Counted from the first letter of the stretch, positions 7,562 through 16,034 are shown. The stretch is 43,770 bases of DNA from a bacterium DOLZORAL124_38_8 (GCA_002747745.1 PDQG01000009.1:1-43770); one strand, 5' to 3'. Numbers and translations are program-made. Notes: generated from the letters alone by a model not told the origin.

Positions 7562-9043
7562 TTATAAATTATTCAAGGCTCTTAAATTGTTTCTACTCTT
7601 TTTTACGTAATTAACAAATCGTCCGCGACAATAATTGGCAAATTTTTTATTCTTTTTATCAGCCTTTGGACTGCCCTTTTCCAATAAATAATTATTATAC
7701 AACCAAGCTCGAGCATACTTAATACCATTTCCTGGTGCATGATGAGCAGCAGCCATAAAATGAGCAATTTCATCATAATTCTCAATTTTTTCCAATTGAA
7801 CTAATTCGCTCTTATTACAACTATTTACCAATCCCGCAATATTATTTATGGCAAACATATACGCCGCTTTATGATGATCATTTCCTCTCAATTTCATAAC
7901 CGAACCAGGTATTTTTTTATCATTTGGCAACGCTTGATTTACAACTGATGCTCCATATTTTTCTTTTGGTAAGTCTCGCAACGCTAATGAGGTAAATTGA
8001 TATGGACCAAAAGAAGTATAAGCATCACCCAGTGCTGGAATAAGTTCTATAAATTCTTTTCCCGCATTTTTCAACAAAAAATCCAACATTGCTACATTCA
8101 ATTTTCCATCAGCAGTTGGCATAATTTCGGTCAAACAGTAACTCATTAAATCTTTGCCATCAATGGTTTTTACTAATTTTTTTGTTAAAGCTAATTCACG
8201 CGCATTTAATCCTTTTAGTTTAGCAACCTCTGACCAATCTAAATTATCGTTTACAAATTCAATACTTTTATCAGCTGAACTCATAAATTCATCTATGCTT
8301 GAAGGCGTACTTTCCGTCAAATTATATCCATCCAAAATTAATGTTTGGTATGCATCTTTTACTACTGGGTATATTTTTCTGTTTAATTTTTCTTCCCATA
8401 ATTTATTTATATTTTTCGGAAAGTTAATACTCAATGTATTTGGTATAGGAAGGGGATTTTTAGTATCTAATCCTAAATATTTAGCATATAAACCACCAAG
8501 CTTCCGCCCAAAAAAATCTCCCATTTCATACTCTTTATCTCCTTGCTCAATTTTTTCTCCAGGTTTATACATAAATTCACTATTATCAGAATTATTTACA
8601 TCAAATAAATTAGTTACATTTTCTTTAACCGATCCACACGTCTCACCTACCCATTCAATTCCGTCTTCTACCGCGTCATGTACTTTTTGAGGAATATCAG
8701 CATATTGTGCATACAAAACGCCACCAATGACCATTGTACCAAGAATCTTTCTTCTAGTTTCTTTCTTCGCCTTTTCATACAAAACTGGCACCCCATTAAC
8801 CATTTTTTTAACAAAATTTGGCGCATCACTACTTTCAACAGCTTTTCCTATTCCCTTAAAAATTGGACGAGTTGTCCATTCGGTTAAATGTCCTGTTTTT
8901 TCAAACGTAAAACCCAAAGCTTTTAAAGTTTTTGCAACCACATATTTTGACAAGGTAAGAAAAGCCTTTCCCGCTTCAGAATTATTAGGAGATTCTACGC
9001 TATCCATTACATGCACTTCTGCCGAATCAACACTTTCAACCAT
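7562..9043 (-). CDS. Unknown 493-aa protein with a possible lytic-transglycosylase-like region
   Basis: I do not recognise this protein as a whole. Residues 1-100 are mixed polar/basic; about 97-118 (RRKILGTMVIGGVLYAQYADI) is a weak membrane segment. An acidic linker follows (VNNSDNSEFMYKPGEKIEQGDKE is its core). Around residue 340-360 the sequence IELIPALGDAYTSFGPYQFTSLALRDL recalls the E...S-x-GPYQ region of lytic transglycosylases, followed by helical segments with HHKAAYMFAINNIAGLVNSC and AHFMAAAHHAPGNGIKYARAW. If that reading is right it would act on peptidoglycan from the cell surface. It faces the convergent SNase-like gene with only 3 nt between stops, and diverges from proC. No terminator is visible. 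Confidence 0.6.
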   Translation of the reverse strand: MVESVDSAEVHVMDSVESPNNSEAGKAFLTLSKYVVAKTLKALGFTFEKTGHLTEWTTRPIFKGIGKAVESSDAPNFVKKMVNGVPVLYEKAKKETRRKILGTMVIGGVLYAQYADIPQKVHDAVEDGIEWVGETCGSVKENVTNLFDVNNSDNSEFMYKPGEKIEQGDKEYEMGDFFGRKLGGLYAKYLGLDTKNPLPIPNTLSINFPKNINKLWEEKLNRKIYPVVKDAYQTLILDGYNLTESTPSSIDEFMSSADKSIEFVNDNLDWSEVAKLKGLNARELALTKKLVKTIDGKDLMSYCLTEIMPTADGKLNVAMLDFLLKNAGKEFIELIPALGDAYTSFGPYQFTSLALRDLPKEKYGASVVNQALPNDKKIPGSVMKLRGNDHHKAAYMFAINNIAGLVNSCNKSELVQLEKIENYDEIAHFMAAAHHAPGNGIKYARAWLYNNYLLEKGSPKADKKNKKFANYCRGRFVNYVKKSRNNLRALNNL

Positions 9044-9150
9044 AACATAAATAGATTAATCAAATAATTATACCACAAAATTATACAAAAAGCAAATAGA
9101 CATAATATTTTATCTTTACTAGCATGTAAAAAAAATATCAGACGAAATAA

Positions 9151-10056
9151 ATGCAGTACAAACTTTCAATTCTCGGTTGCGGAAACATGTGTGGTAGTAT
9201 TTTACAAGGTGCACTCAACAAACACTTATTCAAACCACAAGAAATTGTGATAAAAAATAGTTCGTTTACACGAAGCCAAACGGTTGCTAATCACTTCCAA
9301 GTTCATGCCACCGATACAATAACTGACATTGAAACAGCCGAACTCGTTATGCTCGGAATAAAGCCACAAATGTTGAACGATATTGCGCTTCACGTTTCCA
9401 ACAGTTCCACCGTTATTTCCGTTTTGGCAGGTATTACTACCAAAACTTTGAGTCAAAAATTAAACACCCCAAACGTAGTCCGAGTCATGCCCAACATGGC
9501 GGCCAAAGTAAACCAAGGACTTTCAGGCGTATTCTTCAGCCCAACCATTGATTCACACACCCAACAACAAATCATTGCGGTATTAGAAACCTCTGGCGAG
9601 GTTATTATTCTTCCACAAGAAGATTATATGAATCGATTTATGGTTTTAAGTGGATCACTGATTGGGATTTTAGGGTTTTGGGAACATAATTTTGCCTATT
9701 ATAATCAAGAAAATGTACAAGCCGAACTCATCAAAATTCTACACCACTTATCGAGTGAGAAGTTTTTCCAAGCACCCGATGGACAAAAAATTATTAACCA
9801 AACGTTTACCGGGTACCAAGCTATGCGAGAAAAAACTGGCATTACCGCCCAAGAAATGCAACAAAGAGTTTCTTCAAAAGGAGGCGTAACCGAAGCCATG
9901 ACTAATTTTTTAAATACCGAAGCGGCACAAAGTGTACAACAAAAATTTTTCAAACACCCAACCAAAAACAGCCAGTCAATGACCGATATAATACGGAAAA
10001 TGTTTACGGTGGGAGAAGAAAAATCTGAAATGTTATCTTTCCATTGCGAAAATTAA
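9151..10056 (+). CDS. proC: Pyrroline-5-carboxylate reductase
   Basis: Reduces pyrroline-5-carboxylate to proline with NAD(P)H. The 301-aa product shows the Rossmann motif LGCGNMCGSI (8-17), MLGIKPQ (about 66-72), VISVLAGITTK, RVMPNMAAKVNQG (about 110-122), the GSLIG turn at about 169-173, and the C-terminal SSKGGVTEAM (about 237-246), equivalent to the proline-binding SPGGTT loop, here with a Lys and Val. It is longer at the C-terminus than the usual 270 residues. It is followed after 41 nt by proS, giving a logical pair in which proline is made and then charged onto tRNA. proA and proB are not in the window. Stop is TAA. Confidence 0.88.
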   Translation: MQYKLSILGCGNMCGSILQGALNKHLFKPQEIVIKNSSFTRSQTVANHFQVHATDTITDIETAELVMLGIKPQMLNDIALHVSNSSTVISVLAGITTKTLSQKLNTPNVVRVMPNMAAKVNQGLSGVFFSPTIDSHTQQQIIAVLETSGEVIILPQEDYMNRFMVLSGSLIGILGFWEHNFAYYNQENVQAELIKILHHLSSEKFFQAPDGQKIINQTFTGYQAMREKTGITAQEMQQRVSSKGGVTEAMTNFLNTEAAQSVQQKFFKHPTKNSQSMTDIIRKMFTVGEEKSEMLSFHCEN

Positions 10057-10097
10057 GGAACCTTGTATTCTTTATCTGAAAATTCACCTTATGCTAT

Positions 10098-11795
10098 ATG
10101 AGATACTCAAACTATTCTATTACCACCAACAAAGAAACCTCTTCCGAAAACGCGGTTAATGCCCAATTGCTCACCAAAGCTGGATTTATTCGTAAAACTC
10201 TGGCCGGAGCCTACACGTTTTTACCAATGGGACTCAAAGTTTTGCGAAACATCGAACAAATCGTCCGAGAAGAAATGGAGTCCGTTGGTTGCCAAGAAAT
10301 GCTTATGCCCAGCCTTGTACCAAAAGAAAATTGGGTGCAAACTGGACGTTGGGACACCGTCGACGTGTTGTATAAAATGACTATTTCAGACGGAAAAGAA
10401 GTAGCCCTTGCCCCAACACACGAAGAAACCGTAACACCTTTAATGAACGAGTTTTTAAACTCTCACAAAAATTTCCCTGCGAGTGTGTACCAGTTTCAGA
10501 CCAAATTCCGAAACGAACCACGCGCCAAATCTGGATTACTGCGTGGGCGAGAATTTTTAATGAAAGATGCGTATTCATTTCATACGAGCCAAGAATGTTT
10601 AGATGAATATTACGAAAAAATGGCAACCGCCTACCACCGAGTTTACGAACGACTCGGATTAGGCGACATTACCAAATATGTGTATGCCAGTGGTGGAGAT
10701 TTTTCTCAATTCTCACACGAATTTCAAACTATCTCGCCCATTGGCGAAGACGAAATTTATTATATTCCAAGCGAGGATAAATACTTGAATAAAGAAATTG
10801 TAGCCAGCCAAGCGCCAAAAGTTTCGTACCAAGACGAAACCGAAAAACCAATGGAAACCGTTGTCGGCGAAAATATTACGGGGTTAGAAGCTATTGCTGA
10901 ATTTTTGAATATCGAAGTAGAACGAACCACCAAAACGGTAATGTTTACCACCGAAACAGGACAATTGGTCGCCGCCGCCGTACGAAGTGGATACGACATC
11001 GACGAACATAAACTCCAAACCATTCTTGGCTGTGAATCATTAACGTTCGCTACCGATGAACAATTAGCCAGTGTTGGAACCACGGCTGGATATGTCGGAA
11101 TTATCGGGTTACCAGCATCGGTAAAAATTATTTGTGATGAATCGATGGAGAATCGTTTGAATTTTGAAATGGGCTCAAACGAAAAAAATAAACACTTGAT
11201 TAATGTAAACTGGAACCGAGACGTAGAAAAACCAGCCCAGTTCTATGATATTAAAACGCCAAAACCAGGTGATTTCTACCCAAAAACCGGAGAGAAATAC
11301 GAAGTAATGAACGCCGTTGAAGTTGGAAATATTTTCAAACTTGGAACTAAGTTTACCGACGCTTTCAAGTTTAACCACATTGCCGAAAACGGAAAAAGCG
11401 AACCAGTCGTAATGGGTTGTTACGGAATTGGTATTTCTCGGGTAATGGGGGTCATTGCCGAAATTTTCGCCGACGAGAAAGGGCTTGTTTGGCCACAAAA
11501 TATTGCTCCGTACCAAGTATATTTAGCCGTTTTTGGAAAAAACCAAGAACTTTACGACCAAGGAACCGAAATTTACGAAACCCTACAAAACGCTGGCATA
11601 ACCGTGTTTTTCGACGATCGACAAGGGAAAAAGTTTGGCCCAGGCGTAAAACTCGGCGATTTTGAACTAATGGGAATGCCAAAATGTGTGGTTTTATCAG
11701 ACCGAATAGAAAACGGAAAAGTAGAAATAATTGACCGTAAAACTGGTGACAAAGAATTGGTAGAAATAAGCCAACTAGTAAGTAAACTCTCATAA
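10098..11795 (+). CDS. proS: Prolyl-tRNA synthetase, bacterial type
   Basis: Charges tRNA-Pro with proline. At 565 aa it matches the bacterial-type enzyme (about 570). Class II motifs are clear: motif 2 FRNEPRAKSGLLRGREFLMKD (near residue 137-158) and motif 3 GCYGIGISRVMGVIAE (near 436-451). Between them is the YbaK-like editing insertion (about 220-390) with FEMGSNEKNKHLINVN, so mischarged Ala/Cys-tRNA-Pro can probably be cleared. The C-terminal anticodon-binding domain (about 470-565) has KFGPGVKLGDFELMGMPKCVV. It is preceded closely by proC and followed by a strong terminator. No Shine-Dalgarno; the ATG lies just after TATGCTAT. Stop is TAA. Confidence 0.97.
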   Translation: MRYSNYSITTNKETSSENAVNAQLLTKAGFIRKTLAGAYTFLPMGLKVLRNIEQIVREEMESVGCQEMLMPSLVPKENWVQTGRWDTVDVLYKMTISDGKEVALAPTHEETVTPLMNEFLNSHKNFPASVYQFQTKFRNEPRAKSGLLRGREFLMKDAYSFHTSQECLDEYYEKMATAYHRVYERLGLGDITKYVYASGGDFSQFSHEFQTISPIGEDEIYYIPSEDKYLNKEIVASQAPKVSYQDETEKPMETVVGENITGLEAIAEFLNIEVERTTKTVMFTTETGQLVAAAVRSGYDIDEHKLQTILGCESLTFATDEQLASVGTTAGYVGIIGLPASVKIICDESMENRLNFEMGSNEKNKHLINVNWNRDVEKPAQFYDIKTPKPGDFYPKTGEKYEVMNAVEVGNIFKLGTKFTDAFKFNHIAENGKSEPVVMGCYGIGISRVMGVIAEIFADEKGLVWPQNIAPYQVYLAVFGKNQELYDQGTEIYETLQNAGITVFFDDRQGKKFGPGVKLGDFELMGMPKCVVLSDRIENGKVEIIDRKTGDKELVEISQLVSKLS

Positions 11796-11819
11796 ACGAA
11801 TATTCAAATACACTACTCT

Positions 11820-11848
11820 CCCCTTCTTTAAAGAAGGGGCTTTTTTTT
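11820..11848 (+). terminator. Strong intrinsic terminator after proS
   Basis: A perfect 10-bp GC-rich stem CCCCTTCTTT/AAAGAAGGGG is followed by C and eight T. It lies 25 nt after the proS stop. Confidence 0.92.
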
Positions 11849-11875
11849 AAAAATCCGCCATTGGCTGATTTTTTT
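11849..11875 (-). terminator. Intrinsic terminator for asparaginase gene
   Basis: An imperfect copy of the recurrent TCCGCCA/TGGCGGA hairpin. Read on the minus strand it is ATCAGCCA-ATGGCGGAT followed by TTTTT, just downstream of the asparaginase stop. Confidence 0.65.
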
Positions 11876-11892
11876 GAAAAAGAATAAAAAAA

Positions 11893-12978
11893 TTAAATTA
11901 ATTCGGTTTCTATGTTTATTTCTCCGTGCATATCTTCTAAAAACATTTTTTTTATTTGCTCGTATGTTTTTTCTTGTGCTAAGAACCAACTTAGTTTTAC
12001 AGTCATAGACTCAATACTCATGTCAAAAGCTGGAATAGCTAAATCATTTTCAGCTAAATACATTCCAGTTTCATTTACCTGAAAATTGGAAACTCCTCCC
12101 GGAGCTTGTGTAGTCACCACAATAGGAATTCTTTTTTCTTTTAAGTATTCAAATGCTGGAAACAAATGAGCACTTGGGTCTCCAGCTCCAAAGGATCTGA
12201 ATATAAAGGCTTTAATGTCATTATTTTCTACTAACGATTTAAATATATCCACCGACATACCAGGAAACTCAGTTAAAGACGCAATTGATTTTGTATCAAA
12301 ATATTTTTTAACACTTAGTACTCGTGATTGAATCGCTAACGGCTTATATTTAGACAAATAAGCAACATGTTTATTCAGTTGAGAATCATCAATTCTAATA
12401 AAACGACCAATTTGACCAAGAGCTCCAGATTGAAAAGATTTAAACGGATCATAATCAAAATCTGTTCCTTTTTTTACTCTTGAACCAGTAATAATTTTAC
12501 TTCCAAACACAGCCATAACTCCTTTTACGTCATGGTACCCCCAAACGGCTAAACGCAAAGAATTTACTAAATTAATAGTAGAATCTGACCCCAAATAACC
12601 CAACGGAACTTGAGCTCCAGTGATAATAACTGGTTTATTAATATTTTCTAAACCAAAGGTAAGCGCCGCAGCTGTATATCCCATGGTATTTGTTCCGTGC
12701 AAAATAATAAAAGAATCGTATTCATCATAGTTTTTTTCAATTTCACTTATAATATCCGTCCAATTTTGTGGTTTAATATTTGAACTATCAATATTTAATA
12801 ATTCGGAAATTGTTGGTTCAATTTCGATGTTCCAGTTTTTTTTAATTATACCAATGGAACCGTGCAGTGTCCCCAAGAAATTATCTGGGGTTATTTTTAC
12901 ATCCTGAGAAACTTTACTTTTTGCTACATTTCCAGCTACCGTTCCTCCAGTAAGAATCACTAATATTTTCTTTTTCAT
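11893..12978 (-). CDS. ansA: L-asparaginase-like amidohydrolase
   Basis: Family members hydrolyse asparagine to aspartate and ammonia. The 361-aa protein has the N-terminal nucleophile motif LTGGTVAG (residues 9-16), the second signature LHGTNTMGYTAAALTFGL (93-110), NLVNSLRLA, the lysine region SRVKK (166-170) and the C-terminal domain with FGAGDPSAH and VTTQAPGGV. In typical asparaginases the second signature reads HGTDT; here the Asp is Asn (residue 97; codon AAT), a substitution in the catalytic triad, so activity or substrate may differ. It has its own extended -10 promoter and a terminator. The same window encodes asparagine synthetase. Symbol chosen by resemblance to cytoplasmic type I enzymes (no signal peptide). 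Confidence 0.82.
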   Translation of the reverse strand: MKKKILVILTGGTVAGNVAKSKVSQDVKITPDNFLGTLHGSIGIIKKNWNIEIEPTISELLNIDSSNIKPQNWTDIISEIEKNYDEYDSFIILHGTNTMGYTAAALTFGLENINKPVIITGAQVPLGYLGSDSTINLVNSLRLAVWGYHDVKGVMAVFGSKIITGSRVKKGTDFDYDPFKSFQSGALGQIGRFIRIDDSQLNKHVAYLSKYKPLAIQSRVLSVKKYFDTKSIASLTEFPGMSVDIFKSLVENNDIKAFIFRSFGAGDPSAHLFPAFEYLKEKRIPIVVTTQAPGGVSNFQVNETGMYLAENDLAIPAFDMSIESMTVKLSWFLAQEKTYEQIKKMFLEDMHGEINIETELI

Positions 12979-13009
12979 ATTTTTCTAATTATTGAAATTT
13001 ATTTCCAAC

Positions 13010-13021
13010 GCGATTATAACA
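13010..13021 (-). promoter_or_regulatory. Extended -10 promoter of the asparaginase gene
   Basis: On the minus strand TGTTATAAT (TG-n-TATAAT; -10 hexamer at 13018-13013) lies 34 nt before the ATG at 12978, within the 57-nt gap after the TSUP gene. No clear -35 is seen, as expected for an extended -10 promoter. Confidence 0.55.
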
Positions 13022-13035
13022 GACAAAAGAAAGAA

Positions 13036-13779
13036 TTAATAGGAAAAAATATTTAAATCATACAAAACCTTAAATACCATAATAACCGCAATCCCAATCA
13101 TAGCTTTTTGAATGAAGTGACTCCCTTGTTTAACCGCAATTTTGGCTCCCAACCAAGCTCCAACAAAACTAGAAAAAAACATTGTTACCAGTGGTTGCCA
13201 CGTCAAAGTCGAACCAAACACTAAAAAAGAAGTTGATATAAGTGTTTCTGGAATAGCCATCACAATTTGCGTAGTTCGTGCTGGTAAAAACTCTTTATGA
13301 AAAAATCGCACAAACACCAACACCGAAAACATCCCGCCGGCCATCCCTAAGGCTCCACTCCATACGCCAGAAGCCCACAAAAGCAACCACACCCAAAATT
13401 GAATATTGGCTTTTGATTTCTTTACTCGTTTTACAGGTTTTATTAAAAAAAATATCCCCACAGACACCCCAACTAAAATTACCATTTTCAAAATATTCTC
13501 TGGCAACCACAAAGAAATATTCACCCCAAGAATAGCCCCAAAAGCCACGATAAAACATCCTTTTATCGCTAATGACCAATCAATACTTTTTGAATCAATG
13601 TAATTTTTTAAAGATCCCAACACGACTCCTACATCAGACATTCGGTTGAGGGTCAACACATTTACCGCTGGAACACCCAAAGCAATCATTAATGGAACCG
13701 CAAAAATACCAGCTCCACCACAAATACTCGTTACGACGCCCATCACAAATCCCAAAATTACCACGTGGTATAACTCCAT
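13036..13779 (-). CDS. TauE/SafE (TSUP) family permease
   Basis: A 247-aa integral membrane protein with about eight hydrophobic segments in two similar halves, as in the TauE/SafE family of putative sulfite/sulfonate or organic anion exporters. The first half has the family pattern GFVMGVVTSICGGAGIFAVP (about 11-30) and NRMSDVGVVLGS; the second repeats it as SGVWSGALGMAGGMFSVLV. I use the ATG at 13779; a TTG precedes it in frame. It lies 100 nt after rplA, separated by a terminator, and 57 nt before the asparaginase gene, which has its own promoter. The substrate cannot be told from sequence. Stop is TAA. Confidence 0.82.
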   Translation of the reverse strand: MELYHVVILGFVMGVVTSICGGAGIFAVPLMIALGVPAVNVLTLNRMSDVGVVLGSLKNYIDSKSIDWSLAIKGCFIVAFGAILGVNISLWLPENILKMVILVGVSVGIFFLIKPVKRVKKSKANIQFWVWLLLWASGVWSGALGMAGGMFSVLVFVRFFHKEFLPARTTQIVMAIPETLISTSFLVFGSTLTWQPLVTMFFSSFVGAWLGAKIAVKQGSHFIQKAMIGIAVIMVFKVLYDLNIFSY

Positions 13780-13827
13780 CAAAATGCAATATAATAAAAT
13801 AAATAAAAAAAACTATTGAAAACATAT

Positions 13828-13856
13828 AAAAAAATCCGCCAATGGCGGATTTTTCT
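13828..13856 (-). terminator. Intrinsic terminator after rplA
   Basis: AAAAATCCGCC-AAT-GGCGGATTTTT, an 11-bp stem with T-tracts on both strands. It ends the rplK-rplA transcript. It belongs to a recurrent terminator family in this window. Confidence 0.88.
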
Positions 13857-13880
13857 AGTTCATATTTTTGATGAATCAAA

Positions 13881-14570
13881 CTATTCTTCTCCAAGATTAA
13901 TTTTGATTCCAGCTCCCATAGTAGAGTTAATTGTCACATTTTGAATAAATTGTCCTTTGGCTCCAGTTGGTTTTGCAGCTTTCAAAGCAGCTACCATCGC
14001 TTCAAAATTTTCTTTCAATTTATCCGCTCCAAAAGATTTTTTCCCAAAAATGGTGTGTACGTTTCCGTATTTATCATTTCGGAATTCCAATCGTCCAGCA
14101 ACCAATTCTTTTACGGTTTTATCAATTTCCATTGTCACCGTTCCTCCTTTTGGCGAAGGCATCATTCCTCGTGGCCCAAGAATTCGGGCTACTTTTGCCA
14201 AGTGTCGCATCATTGGTGGAGTTGCTACTACAACATCAAAATCCATAAACCCTTTTGAAATTCGGTCTACCAATTCTTCCGCTCCAACAACGGTTGCGCC
14301 AGCGGCTTTCGCTTCAGCGTGTTTATCGTCTTCAGCAATTACAGCTACTCGTACTGTTTTCCCTGTACCATGAGGCAAAGAAACGGTCGCCCGTAATTGT
14401 TGATCAGCGTGTCGTGGGTCGATTCCCAAGGTAAAGTGAACTTCAGCCGTAGCATCAAATTTTACGGTTGAGGTTTCAATCATAATTTTCAACGCTTCTT
14501 CGATTGGCAAAGCGGTTTCTCGATTGAACTTTTCGTATGCTGCTTTAAGTGATTTTGAAATTTTAGCCAT
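13881..14570 (-). CDS. rplA: 50S ribosomal protein L1
   Basis: L1 forms the mobile stalk at the ribosomal E site and in many bacteria represses its own mRNA. The 229-aa protein matches family length, with SLPHGTGKTVRVAV, GMMPSPKGGTVT, GRLEFRNDKYGNVHTIFGK and the C-terminal GQFIQNVTINSTMGAGIKIN. I start at the ATG at 14570 (MAKISKSLK); in-frame codons further upstream lie within the rplK-rplA spacer and would read through the hairpin described separately. Order rplK-rplA is standard. The presence of L1 argues against those CPR groups reported to lack it. Stop is TAG. Confidence 0.97.
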   Translation of the reverse strand: MAKISKSLKAAYEKFNRETALPIEEALKIMIETSTVKFDATAEVHFTLGIDPRHADQQLRATVSLPHGTGKTVRVAVIAEDDKHAEAKAAGATVVGAEELVDRISKGFMDFDVVVATPPMMRHLAKVARILGPRGMMPSPKGGTVTMEIDKTVKELVAGRLEFRNDKYGNVHTIFGKKSFGADKLKENFEAMVAALKAAKPTGAKGQFIQNVTINSTMGAGIKINLGEE

Positions 14571-14591
14571 TTTGTAATAAGTGTTAATATT

Positions 14592-14623
14592 TGTGGTAAG
14601 AGCGTCTACGTCAGACTCCCACA
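14592..14623 (-). promoter_or_regulatory. L1-binding-like RNA hairpin between rplK and rplA
   Basis: The 76-nt spacer can fold as TGTGG / CCACA enclosing GTCT-GACGT-AGAC, with unpaired GAG... and GCTCTTA between. The strand pattern GUGGGAG ... UACCAC is shared with the L1-binding region of 23S rRNA (helices 76-77, from memory of E. coli). It lies 22 nt before the rplA start, the right place for autoregulation by L1. Binding is inferred, not shown. Confidence 0.5.
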
Positions 14624-14646
14624 GGCTTTTTTTAATTATTTTTGAA

Positions 14647-15087
14647 CTATTCAACTTCTGGTTCTAATCCCATTCGTTTGGCCGTTCCAGCCACAATTTT
14701 TACCGCTGCGTCCATATCATTCGCATTCAAGTCTTTCATTTTTACTTCGGCTACGGCTTCTAATTGAGCCCGTGTAATTTTCCCGATTTTTTCTGTATTT
14801 GGTCGCCCAGATCCTTTCGCAATTCCTAATTCTTTTTTAATCAAGTTTGATGTCAAAGGCGTTTTGAATTCAAGTTCGAAGGTTTTGTCTTCAAACACGT
14901 AACAAATTACTGGAATTTTCAATCCTGATCCTTTGAAATCAGCGGTTCCGTCGTTGTAAGCAACACAGAATTGTTGAATGTTTACCCCGTATTGACCCAA
15001 GATTGGACCAACTGGTGGAGCTGGTGTTGCGGCTCCTGCTACAAGTTGAATCTTGAACTTAGAAGCGTATTTTTTCTTTGGTGGCAT
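14647..15087 (-). CDS. rplK: 50S ribosomal protein L11
   Basis: L11 binds the GTPase-associated centre of 23S rRNA and takes part in factor-dependent steps. The 146-aa product is of normal length, with the N-terminal domain LVAGAATPAPPVGPILGQYGVN (about 15-36) and IQQFCVAYNDGT, and the RNA-binding C-terminal domain with GSGRPNTEKIGKITRAQLEAVAEVK and the ending AKRMGLEPE. It is cotranscribed with rplA. An upstream terminator separates it from nusG and a promoter-like element at 15156-15183 precedes it. No Shine-Dalgarno. Stop is TAG. Confidence 0.97.
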   Translation of the reverse strand: MPPKKKYASKFKIQLVAGAATPAPPVGPILGQYGVNIQQFCVAYNDGTADFKGSGLKIPVICYVFEDKTFELEFKTPLTSNLIKKELGIAKGSGRPNTEKIGKITRAQLEAVAEVKMKDLNANDMDAAVKIVAGTAKRMGLEPEVE

Positions 15088-15155
15088 GTTTCTATGTGGT
15101 TAAAAAATAAGAAACGGTCCTGTTTTTTGTTGTCAAAAAACTTAAATCCACGCGT

Positions 15156-15183
15156 ATTTTGTTTATTTAAGCCAATATGTCAA
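15156..15183 (-). promoter_or_regulatory. rplK-rplA promoter-like element
   Basis: On the minus strand TTGACA, 9 nt, then AAATAAACAAAAT. The same two elements with the same 9-nt gap occur before secE. TTGACA is a perfect -35; the -10 partner is not a good TATAAT, so the shared downstream block may be its substitute. Confidence 0.45.
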
Positions 15184-15210
15184 ATTTTCCGCACGGTAAA
15201 TTCTTCATAC

Positions 15211-15243
15211 AAAAAAAGCCTAAATGGTGTTTTAGGCTTTTCT
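15211..15243 (-). terminator. Intrinsic terminator after nusG
   Basis: AAAAGCCTAAA, a 6-nt loop, TTTAGGCTTTT with a T-tract on the minus strand. It separates secE-nusG from rplK-rplA, which in many bacteria are read as one unit. Confidence 0.85.
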
Positions 15244-15267
15244 GTTTTATTCAAACTTAATAATGGA

Positions 15268-15819
15268 TTATTTCAAAGCAGAAACCACTTCTTCAAATGA
15301 AAGTGAAACCGGTGTTTCTCGTTCGAAAATAGAAACCATAACCGTAATTTCTCCTTTGGCTGGATTTAATTCTGAAATTTTTCCTTCGTAATTAGCAAAC
15401 GGTCCTGCTTTAATTTTTACCAAGTCCCCTACTTTGTAAGAAATATCAGTCGTTGGCACATCATTCCCCATTCGTCGTTTAATTACTCCAAATTCTTCTG
15501 GCAATACTGGTACAGGAATATTTCCAGAACCAACAAATCCCGTTACATTGGGTGTGTTTCGCACCATAAACCAAGAATCTTCGGTTACAATCATGTCTAC
15601 CAATACGTATCCTGGGAACAAGTTTTTTTCTACTACCACTCGTTTCCCGTTTTTAACGGTGGCCACTTTTTCCTTTGGAACCACCACTTCAAACACGTAT
15701 TCTTGCATATTAGTCGATTCAATTCGGTGCTCGATTGCCCCTTTTACGTTATCTTCATACCCTGAATAAGTATGAATTACGTACCAATTTCTTCCCGCTG
15801 AAGCATCTTGTTTAGCCAT
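15268..15819 (-). CDS. nusG: Transcription termination/antitermination factor NusG
   Basis: NusG binds RNA polymerase, promotes processive elongation and links it to Rho or the ribosome. The 183-aa protein has the NGN domain (NWYVIHTYSGYEDNVKGAI, about 11-29; VVVPKEKV; LFPGYVLVDMIVTEDSWFMVRNTPNVTGFVG) and a C-terminal KOW domain (YKVGDLVKIKAGPFANYEGKI ... KGEITVMVSIFERETPVSLSF). It starts 14 nt after secE. The tight coupling of translation to transcription that NusG can provide is relevant to the attenuators in this window. Stop is TAA. Confidence 0.97.
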   Translation of the reverse strand: MAKQDASAGRNWYVIHTYSGYEDNVKGAIEHRIESTNMQEYVFEVVVPKEKVATVKNGKRVVVEKNLFPGYVLVDMIVTEDSWFMVRNTPNVTGFVGSGNIPVPVLPEEFGVIKRRMGNDVPTTDISYKVGDLVKIKAGPFANYEGKISELNPAKGEITVMVSIFERETPVSLSFEEVVSALK

Positions 15820-15833
15820 GTTTTTGTATGTTT

Positions 15834-16004
15834 TTAAATAAATGTATCAATCAATTGTCGAAGACCAAAATCGAACAACGTCAATAACAGTCCGAAAATA
15901 ACAACAATCGTCAACACCAACGCCGTAGCGTGTTTGGTATGATTACTTGTTGGCCAAGTAATGTTGTTTAATTCTGCGATTCGTGCATCAATAAATTTTT
16001 TCAT
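15834..16004 (-). CDS. secE: Preprotein translocase subunit SecE
   Basis: A 56-codon ORF immediately before nusG, easily missed because of its size. SecE is the essential small membrane subunit of the SecYEG channel. The protein begins MKKFIDARIAELNNITWP, with the diagnostic E-x(3)-I-T-W-P motif at about residues 11-18, followed by THE-like polar residues (TSNHTKHAT) and one transmembrane helix (about 28-44, ALVLTIVVIFGLLLTLF) and a short tail. Length and position (secE-nusG) are typical. A promoter-like element (16035-16062) lies 30 nt upstream. Stop is TAA. Confidence 0.95.
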   Translation of the reverse strand: MKKFIDARIAELNNITWPTSNHTKHATALVLTIVVIFGLLLTLFDFGLRQLIDTFI

Positions 16005-16034
16005 ATTCTAAAAATCAGAAACTTTTTCAGACTA

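Noticed and set aside
14571..14654. N-terminal extension of rplA overlapping the rplK end
   Set aside because: It would be translated from the structured spacer and has no similarity to L1; MAKISK at 14570 is the normal start.
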